The position numbers and the translations under genes are program-made. Source: Streptomyces sp. CHD11 (GTDB lineage Bacteria > Actinomycetota > Actinomycetes > Streptomycetales > Streptomycetaceae). Taken from it: a stretch of DNA of 64,000 nt. Below are positions 35,826 to 44,480 of the stretch, in pieces. The stretch spans positions 85,439 to 149,438 of the forward strand of contig NZ_JABTTS010000007.1 of assembly GCF_018638295.1 (NCBI RefSeq), given 5' to 3'. Numbering within the stretch: position 1 is the first letter of the stretch; every line of letters starts with the position of its first letter. Under the pieces are notes generated by a model that ran no database searches, was not told the origin of the DNA, and saw only the letters and a program-made list of their open reading frames with translations.

Positions 35826-37532
35826 TCAGGTGCGGCGCAGCGCGAACCACAGCTCCATGCGTACGTCCGGGTCGTCCAGGTCCGCCGCCAGCAGCGCCGC
35901 GCACCGCGCGATGCGCTGCCGCACGGTGTTGCGGTGCACGGACAGCGCCACCGCCGTGCGGTCCCAACTGCCGTGCAGGGACAGCCAGGTGCGCAGGGTG
36001 TCGGTGAGGGCGGGGGCGTCCGCTATGGGGGCGAGCAGCGCCCTGGCGTGGGCGTCGGCGTCCGGCGGCGGGACCAGGTCCGTCAGGGCGGGGCGGTCAC
36101 CGTGCCGGACCAGCGGGACGCGGGTGGCGCGGGCCCGGGCCAGGGCGCGGGCAGCCCGGGTGTCGGCGGCGGGCCAGTCGGGCGGGGCGGCGGGGCTGAC
36201 ACCGAGGGTCCAGCCGGGCAGCGGGCCGACGGGCCGGCCGGCCGGCACCAGGACCCGTACGGCCTCGCCCGACGGGTCCACCAGGTCCGAGCCGAGTGCC
36301 GTGCCGAGCGCGGAGACGGCGAGCGGGTCCGGCCCGGTGGGGCCGTCCGGCCGGGCGTGCACGACGTGCCACCGCTCGGCCCCGAGCAGGGGGACCACGT
36401 CCTCGGGCGGGGTGCCCAGAAGCAGCCGGACGAGCGCGGAGGAGCGGGCCGCGGCGCCGCTCGGCTGCCGGCCGGTGAGCAGGGAGAGCAGGGCGGCCCC
36501 GACGGAGGCGATGGTGTGGTCGCCGGGGTTGCGGTGGGGGGAGGCCACGCCGAGGACGAAGCCGTTCCCGGAGCCGAGGGCGTAGGTGGCGAGGTGGCTG
36601 CCGGCGGCGGTGTCACTGGCCGAGGCGGGGGCGGGGGAGGCGGGAGGCGCCACCGGCCGGCGGTCGCCGGGAACCCTGCCTGCTTCGGGTTTCGGCGCAG
36701 TGGCGGGGCCGCCTTCACCGGCCGGTGTGGGGCGCGGTCGATCGGAGGTTGTCCTGCCCGCTTCCGGTTCCGCCGGAGCGGCGGGCCCCCCACCGCCCCC
36801 ACCGCCCGCCTTTCCCTGCTCCCGGCCTTGCTCGCGCGGGGGGACCCCCGTCGCCACGGAGGAGGCACTGCTGCCCGCAGCCGGTCGGGGAACGGGGCGT
36901 ACCACCCCTGCCAGGGCGGTCAGGGCGGCCCGCGCCTGCGGTGGCGGGGCGGTGCCCGCGTGGGCGACCTCCGTGGTGTCCGGGGCGTAGAGCACGGCCC
37001 AGCCGCCGAGGCGCTGGGCAAGCTGGTGGAGCACCGGGCGGACCGGGTCGGGGCGGGCCGCTGCCGTGGCGAGACCCTGCTGGGCCTCGGTGACCCGGCG
37101 CAGTTCCGCCGTTCGGGCCTGCGCCATCAGCTGCCAGACGGCCCGCGCCACCCCCGAGAAGGTGACCCCCGGCGGCACCTCCAGCAACGGCAGCCCGCGC
37201 ATCTCGCAGGCCTCGGCCAGCGCCGTCGGCACCTTCTCGTGCACCGGCGCCAGACCGAAACCGAGCGCCGCCCCGCCCGCCGCGACGATCCGGGAGACAT
37301 AGGCGTCGAAGTAGCCGGCACCCGCCCCCTCCGGGATGTGCACACCCGCCGACAGCAGCAGCTCCCCGCCCAGCAGATACGGGTACGGGTCCGCCATCTC
37401 CGAGGTCTGCGCCCAGTGGACCACCGTGCCGGGATCGTCGGGTCCGGCGACCCGGCGCAGGCCGAGGTCCTCGCGTGCCAGGAGCGCCTCCAGGGGCACG
37501 GGCGGCGTCGGCGGGGCCATGGGATCCGGCAT
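35826..37532 (-). CDS. PucR-family transcriptional regulator
   Basis: 568 residues. The N-terminal PucR domain is at about 10-130 ([40 protein letters not shown]), then a long Gly/Pro/Ala-rich linker at about 215-300, then a GGDEF-like/CdaR central part, and a C-terminal PucR helix-turn-helix ([23 protein letters not shown] split over HTH_30). GGAGGAAG precedes ATG 37532. It is divergent from the agmatinase/TPP-enzyme pair and is its likely regulator. Odd: the linker holds two similar copies of about 45 bp (near 36,688 and 36,761) plus a GGGGGTxCCCCC repeat copy (36831-36853), so the linker looks built by repeat insertion. Confidence 0.92.
   Translation of the reverse strand: MPDPMAPPTPPVPLEALLAREDLGLRRVAGPDDPGTVVHWAQTSEMADPYPYLLGGELLLSAGVHIPEGAGAGYFDAYVSRIVAAGGAALGFGLAPVHEKVPTALAEACEMRGLPLLEVPPGVTFSGVARAVWQLMAQARTAELRRVTEAQQGLATAAARPDPVRPVLHQLAQRLGGWAVLYAPDTTEVAHAGTAPPPQARAALTALAGVVRPVPRPAAGSSASSVATGVPPREQGREQGKAGGGGGGGPAAPAEPEAGRTTSDRPRPTPAGEGGPATAPKPEAGRVPGDRRPVAPPASPAPASASDTAAGSHLATYALGSGNGFVLGVASPHRNPGDHTIASVGAALLSLLTGRQPSGAAARSSALVRLLLGTPPEDVVPLLGAERWHVVHARPDGPTGPDPLAVSALGTALGSDLVDPSGEAVRVLVPAGRPVGPLPGWTLGVSPAAPPDWPAADTRAARALARARATRVPLVRHGDRPALTDLVPPPDADAHARALLAPIADAPALTDTLRTWLSLHGSWDRTAVALSVHRNTVRQRIARCAALLAADLDDPDVRMELWFALRRT
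36831..36853. repeat. Dispersed hairpin repeat in the PucR linker
   Basis: Core CTCGCGCGGGGGGACCCCC then GTCG, read TGVPPRE in the protein, the third codon frame used by this repeat in the window. Confidence 0.7.
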
Positions 37533-37655
37533 GCTGGACACTTCCTCCACTCCGTGCGGCACGAATGGATGAAACGTACACTTCGCAGAGGCTTCCCGCC
37601 CTCTTATGGTCGGAACGTACGCAAGGCGAAGCCGAAGGAAAGCAGGCAGCACCCC
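37533..37655. promoter_or_regulatory. PucR/agmatinase divergent promoter region
   Basis: 123 bp holding two direct copies of AACGTAC (37573-37579 and 37614-37620), 41 bp apart (about four helical turns), within slightly larger matches GAAACGTACA and GGAACGTACG. Candidate sites for the divergent regulator. Confidence 0.4.
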
Positions 37656-38624
37656 ATGAGCAGCAACGAGACGCCCCGCGGCCCCGTCGACTCCTCCCGC
37701 GTGCCGCGGTACGCGGGGCCCGCCACCTTCGCCCGGCTGCCCCGCCTCGACGAGGTCGGCCGCGCCGACGTCGCCGTCGTGGGCGTGCCGTTCGACTCGG
37801 GCGTCTCCTACCGGCCGGGCGCCCGCTTCGGCGGCAACGCCATCCGTGAGGCGTCCCGGCTGCTGCGCCCCTACAACCCCGCGCAGGACGCCTCCCCCTT
37901 CGCCCTCGCGCAGGTCGCGGACGGCGGCGACATCGCCGTGAACCCCTTCAACATCAACGAGGCCGTGGAGACGGTCGAGGCCGCCGCCGACGACCTGCTC
38001 GGCACCGGCGCCCGCCTGATGACCCTGGGCGGTGACCACACCATCGCCCTGCCGCTGCTCCGCTCCGTCGCGAAGAAGCACGGCCCCGTCGCCCTGCTCC
38101 ACTTCGACGCCCACCTCGACACCTGGGACACCTACTTCGGCGCCGAGTACACCCACGGCACCCCCTTCCGCCGGGCCGTGGAGGAGGGCGTCCTCGACAC
38201 CTCCGCCCTCTCCCACGTCGGCACACGCGGCCCGCTGTACGGCAAGCAGGACCTCACCGACGACGAGAAGATGGGCTTCGGCATCGTCACCTCCGCCGAC
38301 GTCTACCGCCGGGGCGCCGACGAGGTCGCCGACCAGCTGCGGCAGCGCATCGGCGACCGCCCGCTGTACATCTCCATCGACATCGACTGCCTGGACCCCG
38401 CCCACGCCCCCGGCACCGGCACCCCCGAGGCCGGCGGCATGACCTCCCGCGAACTGCTGGAGATCCTGCGCGGACTCGCCTCCTGCAACCTGGTCTCCGC
38501 GGATGTCGTCGAGGTGGCGCCCGCGTACGATCACGCCGAGATCACCTCGGTCGCCGCGTCGCACACCGCGTACGAGCTGACCACGATCATGTCCCGCCAG
38601 ATTGCAGAGGCCCGCGCCAAGTGA
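37656..38624 (+). CDS. speB: Agmatinase / guanidinobutyrase-type ureohydrolase
   Basis: 322 residues of the arginase/agmatinase fold. The binuclear Mn site is complete: GGDH at about 125-128, DAHLD at 151-155, and [14 protein letters not shown] later. The N-terminal [19 protein letters not shown] and the C-terminal [18 protein letters not shown] with [12 protein letters not shown] are agmatinase-like. Some Streptomyces homologues act on 4-guanidinobutyrate instead, so the substrate is open. The gene overlaps the next by 4 bp (GTGA) and is divergent from the PucR regulator, which suggests a nitrogen-scavenging role. Confidence 0.94.
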   Translation: MSSNETPRGPVDSSRVPRYAGPATFARLPRLDEVGRADVAVVGVPFDSGVSYRPGARFGGNAIREASRLLRPYNPAQDASPFALAQVADGGDIAVNPFNINEAVETVEAAADDLLGTGARLMTLGGDHTIALPLLRSVAKKHGPVALLHFDAHLDTWDTYFGAEYTHGTPFRRAVEEGVLDTSALSHVGTRGPLYGKQDLTDDEKMGFGIVTSADVYRRGADEVADQLRQRIGDRPLYISIDIDCLDPAHAPGTGTPEAGGMTSRELLEILRGLASCNLVSADVVEVAPAYDHAEITSVAASHTAYELTTIMSRQIAEARAK

Positions 38625-40306
38625 CTCACGACCACGACCTGGAGCTCCGCCCGACCGCCGCACAGACGGAGGCCGCGCTGAACCCTCCCCCCGGCCGCAC
38701 GGGCGGAGACCTGGTCGTGGAGACCCTGGCCGGGCTCGGCGCCGCCACCGTCTTCGGCCTGCCCGGCCAGCACGCCCTCGCCGTGTTCGACGCCCTGCGC
38801 CGCTCCGGCCTGCGCTACGTCGGCCTGCGGATGGAGAACAACGCCGCCTTCGCGGCGGACGCGTACGGCCGGATCACCGGTGAGGCGGCCCCGCTGCTGC
38901 TGTCGACCGGGCCGGGCGCCCTGACCTCCCTGGCCGCGCTCCAGGAGGCCGCCGCCGCCTCCGCGCCCGTGCTGGCCATCAGCAGCCAGGTCCCGACGCC
39001 GGGCCTCGGCGGTGGCCGTCACGGCTATCTGCACGAACTCCCCGACCAGTCGGCGTCGTTCCGCGGCGTGGTCAAGTCCGTCCACCCGGTGCGCGCGGCG
39101 TCCCAGATCCCCTCGGCGATCGCGGAGGCGTGGAAGTCGGCGCTGACCGTGCCGCACGGGCCGGTGTGGGTGGAGATCCCGCAGGACGTCCTCGCCGCGG
39201 AGACGGTCCTGCCGGTGGTGACGGCGGTGGACGCCACCCCCGACGAACTGCCCCCGCGCCCCGAACTCACGGCCCTCGCCGCCCACCTGCTGGCGCACGC
39301 CGACCGTCCGGCGGTCATCGCGGGCGGGGGAGTGGTCCGTGCGGACGCCTCCGGCAAACTGCGGCAGCTCGCCGAGCGGATCCAGGCCCCGGTGGTCACC
39401 ACCCCCGGCGGCAAGGGTGCCTTCCCCTGGACCCACCCGCTGTCGCTCCAGTCCTGGCTGGAGGACCGCCACACCACCGACTTCCTCGAGGACGCGGACG
39501 TCCTCCTCGTCGTCGGCTCCGGTCTCGGTGAACTCTCCTCGAACTACCACACCTTCACGCCCCGTGGTCAGGTCATCCAGATCGAGGCCGACCTCGGCAA
39601 GGTGGAGTCCAACCACCCGGGCCTCGGCATCCACGCCGACGCGCGCCTGGCCCTCCAGGCGCTCCTGGAGACGGTGGAACCCCGCGAGGACGCGGACGCC
39701 CCCGAGCGTGTACGGAACCTGCTGGACCGCGTGCGCGAACGGATCGCCGCTCAGGAACTCACCCTGGAACAGCAGGTGCTGACGGCCGTCCGCCGCGCCC
39801 TGCCCACCCGGTCGCCGTCCTTCTGGGACATGACGATCCTCGCCTACTGGGCCTGGTCCGCGTTCGACGCCATGGGCCCCAACCATGTGCACTCCGCCCA
39901 GGGCGCGGGCGGCCTCGGCTACGGCTTCCCGGCCGCCCTCGGCGCGGCGGTCGCCGACCCCACCCGCCCGGTCCTCGCGGTCTCGGGTGACGGCGGTGCC
40001 CTGTACTCGATCGCCGAGCTGGCCACCGCCCGCCAGTACGACCTGGACGTCACCTGGCTGATCGTCGACGACGGCGGCTACGGCATCCTCCGCGAGTACA
40101 TGACCGACGCGTTCGGCGAGCCCACGGGAACGGAACTGACCCGCCCCGACTATGTGGCCCTCGCCGAGTCCTTCGGCGTCCCGGGCCTGCGCACCACCCC
40201 GGAATCCCTGGAGCGGGACCTCGCGAAGGCCCTGTCCGCCCCCGGTCCGTCGGTCGTCGTCCTTCCCGCCGTCCTGCGGATGTTCGCGCCGACGCACCTG
40301 GACTGA
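38621..40306 (+). CDS. Thiamine-pyrophosphate-dependent enzyme, acetolactate synthase-like
   Basis: 561 residues from a GTG that overlaps the agmatinase stop. All three ThDP domains are present: the N-terminal PYR domain with the catalytic Glu in [20 protein letters not shown], the central FAD/NAD-like fold domain, and the C-terminal PP domain with the GDG...N-like motif [20 protein letters not shown] then [13 protein letters not shown]. No FAD-specific or acetolactate-synthase-specific residue can be judged by eye. The tight coupling to a ureohydrolase suggests action on an arginine- or guanidino-derived 2-oxo acid (inference). No named homologue comes to mind. Confidence 0.9.
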   Translation: MTHDHDLELRPTAAQTEAALNPPPGRTGGDLVVETLAGLGAATVFGLPGQHALAVFDALRRSGLRYVGLRMENNAAFAADAYGRITGEAAPLLLSTGPGALTSLAALQEAAAASAPVLAISSQVPTPGLGGGRHGYLHELPDQSASFRGVVKSVHPVRAASQIPSAIAEAWKSALTVPHGPVWVEIPQDVLAAETVLPVVTAVDATPDELPPRPELTALAAHLLAHADRPAVIAGGGVVRADASGKLRQLAERIQAPVVTTPGGKGAFPWTHPLSLQSWLEDRHTTDFLEDADVLLVVGSGLGELSSNYHTFTPRGQVIQIEADLGKVESNHPGLGIHADARLALQALLETVEPREDADAPERVRNLLDRVRERIAAQELTLEQQVLTAVRRALPTRSPSFWDMTILAYWAWSAFDAMGPNHVHSAQGAGGLGYGFPAALGAAVADPTRPVLAVSGDGGALYSIAELATARQYDLDVTWLIVDDGGYGILREYMTDAFGEPTGTELTRPDYVALAESFGVPGLRTTPESLERDLAKALSAPGPSVVVLPAVLRMFAPTHLD

Positions 40307-40313
40307 GCGGGGC

Positions 40314-41153
40314 CTACGAGATGGCCCGCAGCCTGCCGTGACCCGAACGCTCGCGCAGCAGGCCGACGGCGCGGGCCGTCTCCTCGTCCAAGGGCAGCAG
40401 GACGAGCAGCTGCTGGAGGTCCGAGGGGAGGTCCAGCGTCTGCCGGCGCAGCCGGAGCGCGTACCCGGCGGGGTGGCTGAGCCGCAGCTCTCCGCGCGGC
40501 GGCACCACGTGGGAGTTCAGCCGCCGGGTGAACTCGGGGCCGGCCGCGGGGGCGAGCTCGGCGGCGAGCCGCTCCGCGTTCTCCATCCTCGGGCCGAGCC
40601 ACAGGTCGAACGCCTGCTCGTCGGCGACGGCGTCCCAGTCGTCGAAGAAGGTCTGCGCACGGGCGTCGGTGAAGACGTACCGCGTGAGGTTCGGGGCGTC
40701 GCCGTCCAGCAGTCCCGTACCGTCCGTCACGGCCTCGTACGCCCCGGTCCACGCGAGGAGGTCGCCCAGCCGGTTGGTCACCACCGCGATGCCCGGTTCG
40801 AGCAGGCGGAGGGTCTCCCGCACGGACGGGCGGACCTCACGGCGGGCCGGCTCGGGGCCGAGATGACCGGTGCACTCGTCGCCGGTGACCTTCGCGAGGT
40901 AGCGCAGGTGCTCGCGCTCCGCCGTGTTCAGGGCGAGCGCGTCACCGAGGGCGTGCAGCACGGCCACCGAGGGGTTGCGGTCCCGGCCCTGCTCGATACG
41001 GGTCAGGTACTCGACGCTGACACCGGCCCGCGCGGCGACGTCCGAGCGGCGCAGTCCCGGCGAGCGGCGGCGGCCGTGATCGGGCAGCCCCAGTTGCTCC
41101 GGCTGGATGCTGTCGCGCTTGACCCGGATGAAGTCGCCCAGCGGTGTCCCCAT
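40314..41153 (-). CDS. XRE-family regulator with MmyB-like ligand domain
   Basis: 279 residues. The N-terminal helix-turn-helix is of the GLRRSDVAARAGVSVEYLTR and IEQGRDRNPSVAVLHALGDA type. The C-terminal MmyB-like fatty-acid/flavin-type domain includes LEPGIAVVTNRLGDLLAWTG and FDDWDAVADEQAFDLWLGPR. ATG 41153 (MGTPLGDFIR) is preferred over ATG 41165. It is divergent from the FMN reductase at 41268, a classic regulator-oxidoreductase arrangement, so it likely represses that gene. It converges on the TPP enzyme with 7 bp between the stops. Confidence 0.92.
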   Translation of the reverse strand: MGTPLGDFIRVKRDSIQPEQLGLPDHGRRRSPGLRRSDVAARAGVSVEYLTRIEQGRDRNPSVAVLHALGDALALNTAEREHLRYLAKVTGDECTGHLGPEPARREVRPSVRETLRLLEPGIAVVTNRLGDLLAWTGAYEAVTDGTGLLDGDAPNLTRYVFTDARAQTFFDDWDAVADEQAFDLWLGPRMENAERLAAELAPAAGPEFTRRLNSHVVPPRGELRLSHPAGYALRLRRQTLDLPSDLQQLLVLLPLDEETARAVGLLRERSGHGRLRAIS

Positions 41154-41267
41154 GGCCCCGAGCATAGGACGGCACCCCGCCCCTGGCGGAGGGCTCAGGG
41201 TGGCCCTGTCGGGGCCAGCCTGAGCACGGTCTGGTTGCGTCCGCGTCCTGCTTCCAGGGTGGAGGGC

Positions 41268-41867
41268 ATGGACAACAACACCCAGCACAAGCTCGTGGTC
41301 GTCGTCGGCAGCGTCCGTGAGGGACGGTTCGGTCCCGTCGTGGGCTCGTGGGTCGCGGAGCAGGCCCGCCGGCACGGCGGCTTCGAGGTGGAGATCGTCG
41401 ATCTGGCGGACTTCGACATCCCCACGGCGCTGCCGGACGCCCACCCGAAGCTCGCGGCCGACTCCTATCCGCGCCCCGCCGCCATGGCCCCGCTCACGGC
41501 GGCGCTGCAGGGCGCCGACGCGTTCCTCGTGGTCACACCGGAGTACAACCACAGCTACCCGGCGTCCCTGAAGGCCGCCATCGACTGGCACTACACCCAG
41601 TGGGCGGCGAAGCCCGTCGCCTTCGTCAGCTACGGCGGCGCGGCCGGCGGCCGGCACGCGGTGCTGCACCTGGAGAACGTGCTCACCGAACTGCACGCGG
41701 TGACCATCCGCGACGGTCTCGCCTTCCCGCTGTACTACGCCAACTGGCAGGACGGCCGCCCGCTCGACCCGGAGGCCCCGGGCTACGCCAAGAGCCTGCT
41801 GGAGCAGCTGTCCTGGTGGGCCGGTGCACTGCGCACGGCCCGCGAGGCGGCCCCCTACCCGGCGTGA
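41268..41867 (+). CDS. NAD(P)H-dependent FMN reductase
   Basis: 199 residues, a flavodoxin-fold NADPH-dependent FMN reductase. The FMN-phosphate loop follows the first strand (VVVVGSVREGRFGPVVGSWV) and the family motif VVTPEYNHSYPASLKAAIDW is intact, as is VSYGGAAGGRHAVLHLENVL. GGAGGG precedes ATG 41268. It reduces flavins or quinones. The divergent XRE/MmyB regulator suggests induction by a redox-active or small hydrophobic ligand. Confidence 0.94.
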   Translation: MDNNTQHKLVVVVGSVREGRFGPVVGSWVAEQARRHGGFEVEIVDLADFDIPTALPDAHPKLAADSYPRPAAMAPLTAALQGADAFLVVTPEYNHSYPASLKAAIDWHYTQWAAKPVAFVSYGGAAGGRHAVLHLENVLTELHAVTIRDGLAFPLYYANWQDGRPLDPEAPGYAKSLLEQLSWWAGALRTAREAAPYPA

Positions 41868-42109
41868 GGACGGCGGGAGGACGTCGGTCAGGGCGGTCGG
41901 CAGCCACCCTGACCCCCGCCGTCGACGACACCTGCGCCTGTCCTCCGGAGCGCTCTTCCCGCTCTGAGGGAGCGGGGTGCGCACGATGTCGATCACTCGA
42001 TCGGCTGCGGAAGCGATCCTGCCGACGGTATGTTCCGTGAGGTCGCGGGCTTCCCGGCCGGGCTGTCGTCCTGCGCGGCGACTACCCTGACCACGGAGAG
42101 GAGGGCGGC

Positions 42110-43387
42110 TTGCTACTGAGATTCCGCGTCGCGAACGTACGGTCCCTGCGGGACGAGCAGGAGCTGTCCTTCGTCGCGTCCGGCGACGGACAGGACGCAT
42201 CGGGGAAACCGGTGGAACTCGCGGGCGGCGGATCCCTCTCGGTGCTCCCGCTGATCGGCATTTTCGGGGCCAACGCCTCCGGGAAGTCGAATGTGCTGAG
42301 CGCGATGACCGACATGAGCAAGGCGGTCCTCAACTCCTACGCGCACTGGGCCTCTTACGACGGTATTCCGCGTCACGTCTTCTCCCTGGACCCCAAGAGC
42401 GAGAGCGAACCCTCGTTCTTCGAGGTCGATGTCGTCATCGACGGGGTCCGCTGGACGTACGGTTTCGAGCTCGGCGCCAAGCGCGTCGAGTCGGAATGGC
42501 TGCACAGCTACCCGCGCGGCCACCGTCAGGAATGGCTCGACCGCGACGCCTCCCGGCCGGACGTCTTCAAGTGGCCCGGCGGACGGGTCAAGGACCGGGC
42601 CCAGCTCGTACGGCGTACGCGGCCGAACGCGCTGCTGCTCTCCACGGCCGGCACGGACAACCACCCGCAGCTCTCCCCGCTGTTCCACTGGTTCCGCCGC
42701 AACTTCTGGATGATCAGCCCGGAGGTCGAGCGGGACGAGCGCGCGCGATACACCACGAAGGAGCTGTCCGGCCCGAGGGCCACCAGGATCCAGGAGCTTC
42801 TGAGGGTCGCCGACCTCGGCATCACGGGAGCGACGGTCGTCAAGGACGGGCCGGGCCGGGACACGGTGAAGCTGACGCACCACTCGGGTGCCGGGGACGT
42901 GTCCTTCGACTGGCGGGAGGAGTCCTACGGCACCCGGTCCTGGTTCGCCCTCCTGGGCCCCCTGCTCCTCGCCCTCGACGAGGGCGCGGTCCTCCTCGTC
43001 GACGAACTCGACGCCAGCCTGCACTCCCGCTTCGCGGCCGAGGTCGTCCGGCTCTTCCACGACCCGTACGCGAACCCCGAGGGCGCCCAGCTGGTTTTCA
43101 CGTCGCACGACGCGACGGTGCTCACCACCCCGAGCGGCGAGCGGCTCCTCGACCCGGCGCAGGTGTGGCTGACGGAGAAGGACAAGGACGGGGCGACCGA
43201 ACTGTATCCGCTCACCGATGCGGAACCGGGCGAGGACGAGGACCTCACACAGTCCTATCTCGCGGGTGCCTTCGGCGGGGTTCCGGCTCTCCTGGAGGGG
43301 CAGATCGCGCGGCGGCTGCTGGTGGCGCGTGAGGCCGGCGCGTACGACGGGACAGGCGAGCGAGCGGACGGGGCGGGGCGCGACTGA
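42110..43387 (+). CDS. AAA-family ATPase, RloA/AbiL-like (candidate anti-phage component)
   Basis: 425 residues from a TTG start 6 bp after GGAGAGGAGGG. It begins directly with the SMC/OLD-like strand MLLRFRVANVRSLRDEQELS. The Walker A motif is GANASGKS (residues 53-60), Walker B is AVLLVDELDASL, and the His switch is VFTSHDATVL. ABC-type ATPases of this AAA_15/AAA_21 kind pair with nuclease-like partners in defence modules. Its stop overlaps the ATG of an RloB protein (TGATG), so the two form one unit. Third-position GC bias is weaker than in neighbours (for example around 42,350), a sign of acquisition. The precise mode of action is unknown. Confidence 0.9.
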   Translation: MLLRFRVANVRSLRDEQELSFVASGDGQDASGKPVELAGGGSLSVLPLIGIFGANASGKSNVLSAMTDMSKAVLNSYAHWASYDGIPRHVFSLDPKSESEPSFFEVDVVIDGVRWTYGFELGAKRVESEWLHSYPRGHRQEWLDRDASRPDVFKWPGGRVKDRAQLVRRTRPNALLLSTAGTDNHPQLSPLFHWFRRNFWMISPEVERDERARYTTKELSGPRATRIQELLRVADLGITGATVVKDGPGRDTVKLTHHSGAGDVSFDWREESYGTRSWFALLGPLLLALDEGAVLLVDELDASLHSRFAAEVVRLFHDPYANPEGAQLVFTSHDATVLTTPSGERLLDPAQVWLTEKDKDGATELYPLTDAEPGEDEDLTQSYLAGAFGGVPALLEGQIARRLLVAREAGAYDGTGERADGAGRD

Positions 43388-44067
43388 TGGGGCGGGCGCA
43401 GAAGGGCAGGGACTCGTGGGAGCGTCCGGCCCGGCGGGGCGGGCAGCGTAAGCGCCAGGTCTTCATCTTCACCGAGGGCAAGGTGACCGAACCCTCGTAT
43501 CTGGACATCCTCAAGGACCGGGGCGTCCCACTCGCCGACGAAGTCCCGGTGGAGATGCACATCGCCAACCGCAAGGCGGACAGCGGGCGTAAGCCGCTCG
43601 ACCTCGTCGAGCAGGCGATCAGGCTGAAGCGTGACGAGGACCGCAAGGCGAAGCGGGCCAATCTGGCGGCCAAGTACCTGCCTCAGTTCTGGTGTCTCTT
43701 CGACCACGACAACTACACGTACGTCCGCGACGCACTGGACGAGGCGGAGAGGGCGGGCATCGGCGTCGCCTTCTCCCATCCGTGCTTCGAGGTGTGGCGC
43801 CTCGCGCACTACAAACCGGTCAGCGGCTCGTTCGGTGGGGTGTGCGACGGGGCGGCCGGCCGGCTCCCGTTCCAGCGAGGCTCCCAGGACGCCAAGACCC
43901 CCAAGGTCGTCCTGCCGGATCAGGTCCTGGGCCGCTACAAGGCGGCTCGGAAGAACGCCGAGCGGATGAACGGCCGGCACGCGGCGCATGTGGGCAAGTG
44001 GGACAGGGACCCTTACACGGACGTGCACGAGTTCGTGGAGAAGGCGCTGCACATCGACAGCTACTGA
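43387..44067 (+). CDS. RloB-family protein (candidate effector of an RloA/RloB defence module)
   Basis: 226 residues. The RloB core is clear: FIFTEGKVTEPSYLDIL (Glu30, Glu35), the acidic strand CLFDHDNYTYV (Asp106, Asp108), and FSHPCFEVWRLAHY after a short helix. This Glu...Asp-x-Asp layout resembles a Toprim-type metal site and is compatible with a nuclease role, which is inference. A basic N-terminus (residues 1-23) may bind nucleic acid. RloB genes travel with RloA ATPases and with restriction systems, and the lactococcal pair AbiLi/AbiLii blocks phage. The C-terminus is intact, but the region immediately after it is rearranged (see the truncated metallopeptidase). Confidence 0.88.
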   Translation: MGRAQKGRDSWERPARRGGQRKRQVFIFTEGKVTEPSYLDILKDRGVPLADEVPVEMHIANRKADSGRKPLDLVEQAIRLKRDEDRKAKRANLAAKYLPQFWCLFDHDNYTYVRDALDEAERAGIGVAFSHPCFEVWRLAHYKPVSGSFGGVCDGAAGRLPFQRGSQDAKTPKVVLPDQVLGRYKAARKNAERMNGRHAAHVGKWDRDPYTDVHEFVEKALHIDSY

Positions 44068-44132
44068 CCCTTCTCGGCCATGATCACGCGCTGATTTCGG
44101 TAGGGCCCGAGCCTCAGCCCTGGGCGGCCCGC

Positions 44133-44429
44133 ATGGGGGTGACCGAGCCGGAACTCGACGTGCGGGACCTGGGGAACCGATGGGGTTCCTACCGGCCGCC
44201 GCAGGCCGGGGCGGGCGCCAAGGGTCTGATGAGTCTCGGGTGGCCGCTCTTCCAGCTGCCCATGCATTTGATCGACTACGTCATCGCCCACGAACTGGCC
44301 CATGTGAAGGTGTCCGGGCACCGGGAGGACTTCTGGCGGCTGCTGCGGACCGCGCTGCCCGAGTACGAGGAACGGCGGGCGGACCTCGACGAGCTGGGGC
44401 GGCGGCTCTGGATGGGTGATGTCCGGTAA
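44133..44429 (+). pseudogene. Truncated YgjP-like (M48/DUF45) metallopeptidase remnant
   Basis: The last 98 codons of a YgjP-type zinc protease. The zinc motif HELAHVKVSGH with Glu/Phe/Trp after it (HREDFWRLL), the preceding RWGSYRPP (usually RWGSC) and LPMHLIDYVI are unmistakable. The family is normally about 230-250 residues, so the N-terminal half is missing. Family-like sequence (PQPWAARMGV) is readable upstream of the ATG, back to about 44,110, with no start or ribosome-binding site for a complete protein. The break lies within about 45 bp of the RloB stop, marking a deletion or insertion junction. The catalytic site survives, so a short active fragment cannot be ruled out, but translation is doubtful. 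Confidence 0.65.
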
Positions 44430-44432
44430 GGC

Positions 44433-44471
44433 GGGCTGAACTCCCCCTCTCCGAGTGGAGGAGTTCAGCCC
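44433..44471. terminator. Convergent terminator hairpin
   Basis: Perfect 12-bp inverted repeat GGGCTGAACTCC (44433-44444) and complement (44460-44471), between the metallopeptidase remnant and the endonuclease gene. Confidence 0.8.
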
Positions 44472-44480
44472 CGGCGGGGC

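Noticed and set aside
34896..38624. 1242-codon open frame spanning several genes on the + strand
   Set aside because: Only its last 322 codons (from 37656) are a real gene (agmatinase). The rest is the high-GC shadow of the phosphatase-like and PucR genes on the other strand.
40152..41867. 571-codon frame suggesting a large fusion protein before the FMN reductase
   Set aside because: The upstream part is antisense to the XRE regulator. The reductase has its own GGAGGG and ATG at 41268, with a complete normal-length domain.
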